DNA from: Martelella mediterranea
GTDB lineage: Bacteria; Pseudomonadota; Alphaproteobacteria; Rhizobiales; Rhizobiaceae
Length of the DNA: 64,000 nucleotides
Assembly: GCF_021021415.1 (NCBI RefSeq)
Contig: NZ_JAINWJ010000022.1
Span: forward strand, 1 to 64,000
Direction: 5' to 3'
This document shows positions 60,088-64,000 of this stretch, piece by piece (positions within the stretch are counted from its first letter, which is position 1; every line of letters begins with the position of its first letter). A program made the translations under genes and the position numbers. The notes beneath the pieces were generated by a model, which was not told the DNA's origin, did no database searches, and was given only the letters and a program-made list of their open reading frames with translations.

Positions 60088-61047
60088 ATGGCGTTTCCGG
60101 CCTTCACCTTGCGGCAAGTCCGCTATTTTCTCGCGATCTCGGAATCGCGTACGGTCAGCGAGGCGGCCGACCGGCTCCACATTTCGCAAGGCGCGTTGAC
60201 GGAGGCGCTCGACGAACTGGAGCGGCATATGCAGCTCAGATTGTTCGTCCGCAGGCGGGCCCATGGCGTTTCGCTGACGCCGGCGGGCAAGGAATTGCTG
60301 TCACACGCCCGCGCGCTGATGAATGCGGCCGATGAGTTCCAGTCCGCCGCTGCGACCCGGGGAACGCTCCTGGCGGGTAGGGTTTCGATCGGCTGTTATG
60401 CCACGCTTGCGCCCTTCATCATGCCGGCATTGATTGCCGCGTTCGAGCGGCACTATCCCGCGCTGGAGCTCGATCTGTTCTTCGGCTCGGGCGAGGAAAT
60501 CGCCGAGAGGCTTGCCGACGGCCATTGCGACCTGGCGCTGGTCTATGATTTCAACCTGCCGAAACATACGGCAAGCGATCCGCTCTATTCGGTCGAGGCC
60601 CGCATCGTCATGCCTGCCAGCCATCCCTTGGCTGCGCAATCCGAAATCGACCTTGCCGATCTTGCCGACGAACCGCTGATCCAGTTCGGCATTGAACCGG
60701 CGCTGACCAATACGCGCCGCATATTCGAGGATGTCGGTGTGACGCCGCTGCAAGGCCGCAGCGCGTCGAGCATCGAACTGGTGCGCTCACTGGTCGGCCA
60801 TGGCTTCGGTTATTCGATCCTGCTGCATCATCCGGCGACCGAGGAAAGCTATGAGGGCCGAAAGGTCGTGGTGCGGCGCATAGCGCGGTTCGACCGTCGT
60901 TTCACCGTGGTCCTGGCGCGTTCAACCTATCTCAGGCCATCGCGCCGCGGCGATCAACTGCGCAATTTCTGCCTGTCCTGTTTCGAGAACGGCCCGCAGA
61001 CGGCGATGCCGGAGCAGGCCGTTGAATACGGACGGAAAGCAACGTAA
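60088..61047 (+). CDS. LysR family transcriptional regulator
   Basis: A 319-aa LysR regulator. HTH: FTLRQVRYFLAISESRTVSE then AADRLHISQGALTEALDELERH (about residues 5-46). Effector domain begins near GRVSIGCYATLAPFIMPAL. It diverges from the P450 operon and converges on hpaI, so it may link the P450 cassette to the meta-pathway. Confidence 0.9.
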   Translation: MAFPAFTLRQVRYFLAISESRTVSEAADRLHISQGALTEALDELERHMQLRLFVRRRAHGVSLTPAGKELLSHARALMNAADEFQSAAATRGTLLAGRVSIGCYATLAPFIMPALIAAFERHYPALELDLFFGSGEEIAERLADGHCDLALVYDFNLPKHTASDPLYSVEARIVMPASHPLAAQSEIDLADLADEPLIQFGIEPALTNTRRIFEDVGVTPLQGRSASSIELVRSLVGHGFGYSILLHHPATEESYEGRKVVVRRIARFDRRFTVVLARSTYLRPSRRGDQLRNFCLSCFENGPQTAMPEQAVEYGRKAT

Positions 61048-61073
61048 CGCCTGCCCCGTCCGTTAGGAGGCCG

Positions 61074-61853
61074 TCAACTCTTGAATTGTCCGCTGAGCGC
61101 CTTCAACCCGCTCATGAACACGCCGACATCGGAACCGACGGCAAGGAAGCCCACGCCGAGGGCCGCATACTCCCGCGCCAGTTGAAGGTCCGACGTCAGA
61201 ATGCCGGCAGCCTTGCCCGCGGCCTTGATGCGCTTGAGGGCGTCAACGATGGCCGCCTGCACCTCCGGCGCGCCGGGTTGGCCGCGATGCCCCATGTCGG
61301 CGGCGAGATCGGCCGGGCCGATGAATACGCCGTCGACGCCGTCAACCCCGAGAATGTCATCCAGGTTTTTCAATCCCGCCCGGCTTTCGACCTGCAACAG
61401 CAGGCAGATCTCGTCGGCGGCGGTGGCCAGATAGTCGGCAACCGTGTTGTAGGCGGAGGCCCTTGCGAGCGCTGCGCCAACGCCGCGGGCGCCATCCGGC
61501 GCATAGCGCGCCGAGCGCACGGTCTCCTCGGCCTGCCTGCCCGTTTCGATCATCGGGATCAGCAGCGTCTGGGCGCCGATGTCGAGATATTGCTTGATCG
61601 TCACCCGGTCATCCGAAGGCGGACGGACGACAGCGGCCGGGGTGTATGGCGCCAGCGCGCGCAGTTGATCAAGGATCGAGCGCAGATCGTTGGGGCCATG
61701 CTCGCCATCGATCAGAAGCCAGTCAAACCCGGCCTGCGCGCACAGTTCCGCCGTGGTCGCTTCGCCCAGGCCGAGCCAGAGGCCGATTTTCTGTTCGCGG
61801 CGCTTCAGCGCTGCCTTGAATTCGTTTTTCGCCGCAGGCACTCTGTTCCTCAC
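61074..61853 (-). CDS. hpaI: 4-hydroxy-2-oxoheptanedioate aldolase (HpaI-type)
   Basis: A 259-aa class II pyruvate aldolase. HpaI hallmarks: IGLWLGLGEATTAELCAQAGFDWLLIDGEHGPND (read in parts, about residues 23-56; His is the base), RPPSDDRVTIKQYLDIGAQTLLIPMIET, LLLQVESRAGL (metal Glu) and FIGPADLAADMGH (metal Asp). It cleaves 4-hydroxy-2-oxoheptanedioate to pyruvate and succinate semialdehyde, the last step of the homoprotocatechuate pathway. Its ATG is 9 nt after the hpaH stop. Confidence 0.93.
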   Translation of the reverse strand: MRNRVPAAKNEFKAALKRREQKIGLWLGLGEATTAELCAQAGFDWLLIDGEHGPNDLRSILDQLRALAPYTPAAVVRPPSDDRVTIKQYLDIGAQTLLIPMIETGRQAEETVRSARYAPDGARGVGAALARASAYNTVADYLATAADEICLLLQVESRAGLKNLDDILGVDGVDGVFIGPADLAADMGHRGQPGAPEVQAAIVDALKRIKAAGKAAGILTSDLQLAREYAALGVGFLAVGSDVGVFMSGLKALSGQFKS

Positions 61854-61862
61854 TTTGACTGA

Positions 61863-62669
61863 TCATGCAAACCGGCACGAGACCGTGCCGAAAGGACCGA
61901 AATCGGCAACAATATTGCTGCCCGGCGGACATTCGACGGGGCGGATGAATGAACCCGAAAGAATCACCTGTCCCGCTTCGATCCGTTGACCATACTGTGC
62001 CATGCGTCGGGCGAGCCAGACAATGCCTTCGACCGGATCATTGAGGACGCCGGCGCCAAGTCCGGTTTCTTCCACCGCGCCATCGCGCGTCACGATCGCG
62101 CCGACCCAGCGTAGGTCGAATGCATCGATCCGATGGCGGGCCTCTCCCAGAACGATACCGGCATTGGCCGCATTGTCGGAAATCGTGTCGACAATGGTTC
62201 GCGGCTCTTTCGTCACCGGATCGATGCGCAGAATTCGGGTGTCGAGAATCTCCAGCGCCGGAGCGACAAAATCGGTGGCCGCAATCACATCCTCGCGGGT
62301 GATGCCGTCGCCCGCCAGCGGCGCTTTCATCACAAACGCGATTTCGGCCTCGATGCGCGGCTGAATGAAGCGGCCCTCGGGGACCGTGGCCCCATCCTCA
62401 AAAGCCATATCGTCAAACAGAACGCCGCTGTCGGGCGTCGAAATGCCAAGGGCATACTGCATCGCCTTGGACGTCAGCCCGATCTTCCAACCGATGATCG
62501 AACGGCCCTGGGCGATTTTCAGGCGCATCAGCTCGGCCTGCACGGCGTAGGCGTCGTCCATGGTCATGTCGGGGTGGGCGAGACTGAGGAGGCCGATCTG
62601 CCGACCGGTCTTTTCCGCCTCGAGCAGGCTCTGCGCTGCCGCGCTTGTTTGTGTCGGGGTAAGGCTCAT
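61863..62669 (-). CDS. hpaH: 2-oxo-hept-4-ene-1,7-dioate hydratase (HpaH-type)
   Basis: A 268-aa hydratase of the FAH-related MhpD/HpaH family. Typical segments are HPDMTMDDAYAVQAELM, GWKIGLTSKAMQ, FIQPRIEAEIAFVM (metal Glu-x-Glu) and GSFIRPVECPPGS near the C terminus. It hydrates 2-oxohept-4-ene-1,7-dioate before the HpaI aldolase. ATGA overlap with the FAH-family gene. Confidence 0.92.
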   Translation of the reverse strand: MSLTPTQTSAAAQSLLEAEKTGRQIGLLSLAHPDMTMDDAYAVQAELMRLKIAQGRSIIGWKIGLTSKAMQYALGISTPDSGVLFDDMAFEDGATVPEGRFIQPRIEAEIAFVMKAPLAGDGITREDVIAATDFVAPALEILDTRILRIDPVTKEPRTIVDTISDNAANAGIVLGEARHRIDAFDLRWVGAIVTRDGAVEETGLGAGVLNDPVEGIVWLARRMAQYGQRIEAGQVILSGSFIRPVECPPGSNIVADFGPFGTVSCRFA

Positions 62670-63544
62670 TGTTCGTCCGCCACCCCATTGCGCAGGATCC
62701 CGATACCATCGGCCTCGACTTCCACCACGTCGCCCGGTTTCAGCCAGCGCGGCGGATCGAAGCGCGCGCCTGCGCCGGTTGGCGTACCGCAGACGATGAT
62801 GTCGCCGGGAACAAGCGTCGTGAAGGTCGAGACGTAATTGACGATGTAGCGGAACGAAAACATCATCCGGCTGGTGCGATCATTCTGGCGCACCTCGCCG
62901 TTGACGCGCGTCGTCAGTTCGATGTCGTCGAGCTGACTGGCATCGGTGAAGGGCACCAGCCAGGGGCCGATGGCCCCGGAGCGATCGAAATTCTTGCCCT
63001 GGGTGACATTGAATTTGGCATGGCGCACCCAGTCGCGGATCGTGCCCTCATTGCAGAGCGAGAGCGCCGCGATATGGTCGTAGGCATCGGTCTCGGCAAT
63101 GCGCCGTCCGCCCTTGCCGATGACAATGACGATCTCGCCCTCGTAGTCGAGCTGTTCGCTTTCCGGAGGCCGGATCAGCGGCCTGTCGTGTCCGGTGAAG
63201 GAACGCGGGAAGCGGATGAACAGGGAGGGTTTCGAAGGGGCCGCCTGCCCGTCCTTGTATTCGGCGTTGCGGTCGGGAAAGTTGACGCCGACGCAGATCA
63301 GCTTCTCGGGATTTTGCACCGGGATCAGATATTCGATCTCATCGAGCGCGAAATCCGGCTTGCGCCCGCTGCCCGCTTCAACGAGGCGGGAGAGGGCATG
63401 GGCTTCGATGGCGGCGCGAAGATCAGGGAAATCGGGCGCGAAGTCCTTGGAAAGGTCAACCGCGCCGTCATCCGTGATCAGCCCGTAATGGACGCGGCCA
63501 TGGGCCTTGAACGTGGCGATGCGGGCCGGAATGGGCAGGGCCAT
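62666..63544 (-). CDS. fumarylacetoacetate hydrolase family protein (HpaG-like isomerase/decarboxylase)
   Basis: A 292-aa FAH-domain protein. Motifs include LICVGVNFPDRNAEYK, the Glu-x-Glu metal pair in LDYEGEIVIVIGKGGRR, and GDIIVCGTPTGAGARFDPP. HpaG-type proteins decarboxylate 5-oxopent-3-ene-1,2,5-tricarboxylate and isomerise the product; a single FAH domain of this length may do one or both. It lies 20 nt after the dioxygenase stop and overlaps hpaH by ATGA, giving the order dioxygenase-HpaG-HpaH-HpaI. Confidence 0.85.
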   Translation of the reverse strand: MALPIPARIATFKAHGRVHYGLITDDGAVDLSKDFAPDFPDLRAAIEAHALSRLVEAGSGRKPDFALDEIEYLIPVQNPEKLICVGVNFPDRNAEYKDGQAAPSKPSLFIRFPRSFTGHDRPLIRPPESEQLDYEGEIVIVIGKGGRRIAETDAYDHIAALSLCNEGTIRDWVRHAKFNVTQGKNFDRSGAIGPWLVPFTDASQLDDIELTTRVNGEVRQNDRTSRMMFSFRYIVNYVSTFTTLVPGDIIVCGTPTGAGARFDPPRWLKPGDVVEVEADGIGILRNGVADEQ

Positions 63545-63564
63545 GATACGTTCCCTTCAAATGT

Positions 63565-64000
63565 TTATGGCGCGATGATCGGCTGGGCCTTCAGGAGCGG
63601 CTCCGAAAGCTCGGCGCTGGAAAACAGCGAACCATGCTCGAACCAGCTTTTCGGCGCCGGCGCGCCCCAGAGCGTCTGGCGCTGCGGGTCCTTCAGGTCC
63701 CACTTGATCGGCTCCAGATCCGGGTCGACCGTCTGATAGTCCGAGCAATAGATTTCGATGCGGTGACCATCGGGATCGAGGATGTAGAGAAAGAAGGCGT
63801 TGGAGATGCCATGGCGGCCGGGACCGCGTTCGATATTGGAGACATATCCGGTCGTTGCCATCAGATCGCACAGATCGATGATGTTGAGCGGCGTCGGCAC
63901 CCAGAAGGCGGTATGGTGCAGACGCGGCCCGCGACCATTGGTAAAGGCGATGTCGTGAACGCCGCCCTTGCGGTGGGTCCACGCGGCCCACAGCTTCCCG
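63565..64000 (-). CDS. 3,4-dihydroxyphenylacetate 2,3-dioxygenase, class I (VOC fold), partial
   Basis: The C-terminal about 144 residues; the gene continues past the window end. Sequence KLWAAWTHRKGGVHDIAF, GRGPRLHHTAFWVP, IERGPGRHGISNAFFLYI and DPDGHRIEIYCSDYQT matches homoprotocatechuate 2,3-dioxygenases of the vicinal-oxygen-chelate superfamily. The second metal His (HHTAF) and the Glu ligand (RIEIY) are visible; the first His would lie upstream or near VHDIAF. It is unrelated in fold to the LigB-type HpaD at 51353. The reading frame stays open to the edge. Confidence 0.92.
   Translation of the reverse strand, partial: GKLWAAWTHRKGGVHDIAFTNGRGPRLHHTAFWVPTPLNIIDLCDLMATTGYVSNIERGPGRHGISNAFFLYILDPDGHRIEIYCSDYQTVDPDLEPIKWDLKDPQRQTLWGAPAPKSWFEHGSLFSSAELSEPLLKAQPIIAP

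Noticed and set aside
1-64000. CRISPR arrays, rRNA, tRNA genes and complete insertion sequences
   Set aside because: No regularly spaced repeats, cloverleaf-like sequences or intact transposases were seen; only relics at 20812-21540.

Overview
The window is about 60% GC, has a very high coding density and uses short, ATGA-coupled operons. It is almost entirely catabolic and transport genes, each set with its own LysR, AraC, GntR or RpiR regulator. This, together with tripartite tricarboxylate (TTT) transporters, a LivM-LivG fusion, Tat-exported amidohydrolases and a GtrA-domain glycosyltransferase, suggests an alphaproteobacterium, probably Hyphomicrobiales (Rhizobiales-like). That placement is inferred from gene content. 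I saw no rRNA, tRNA or CRISPR array.

Layout. (1) 134-7914: a GntR regulator and a TTT transporter (minus strand) face a four-gene operon of DUF1932 dehydrogenase, D-2-hydroxyacid dehydrogenase, RraA-type aldolase/decarboxylase and FMN hydroxyacid oxidase. Together they look like an uptake and catabolic unit for a hydroxy(di)carboxylic acid. (2) 8133-9610: a YdcZ/DUF606 transporter diverges from a LysR gene. (3) 9923-18147: an RpiR regulator converges on a seven-gene minus-strand operon of creatinase-like M24 protein, carbohydrate-type ABC transporter, signal-less NMT1-like protein and Asp/Glu/hydantoin-type racemase. (4) 18738-20741: PiT phosphate transporter and NUDIX protein. (5) 20812-21640: a scrap zone with remnants of a serine resolvase, a DppD/DppF-type deletion hybrid and probably an IS66 transposase. 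(6) 21653-28267: LysR, a secreted MBL-fold hydrolase, two tandem paralogous amidohydrolases and an OmpR/EnvZ-type two-component system. (7) 28589-33294: envelope genes (PAP2 phosphatase, GT2-GtrA, ArnT-like GT39, MipA/OmpV). (8) 33690-38051: AraC, an orphan TrpB, a small protein plus cupin, and a divergent NmrA-like/HxlR pair. (9) 38138-48008: LysR diverging from a Liv-type ABC transporter followed by aldehyde dehydrogenase, GMC oxidoreductase and a beta-hydroxyacid dehydrogenase.

(10) 48094-64000 is a homoprotocatechuate (3,4-dihydroxyphenylacetate, 3,4-DHPA) meta-cleavage region: AraC/HpaA-like regulator, hpaB, hpaC, a class III ring-cleavage dioxygenase (hpaD), a second Liv-type transporter with a permease-ATPase fusion, a complete class I cytochrome P450 system (reductase, 2Fe-2S ferredoxin, P450), a LysR gene, and hpaI, hpaH and hpaG-like genes. 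At the window edge lies the C-terminal part of a second ring-cleavage dioxygenase of the unrelated class I (VOC) fold. A nearly identical 17-bp sequence lies upstream of both hpaD and the Liv binding-protein gene, which suggests shared control. The P450 cassette may feed a methoxylated or otherwise substituted arylacetate into the pathway; that is a hypothesis.
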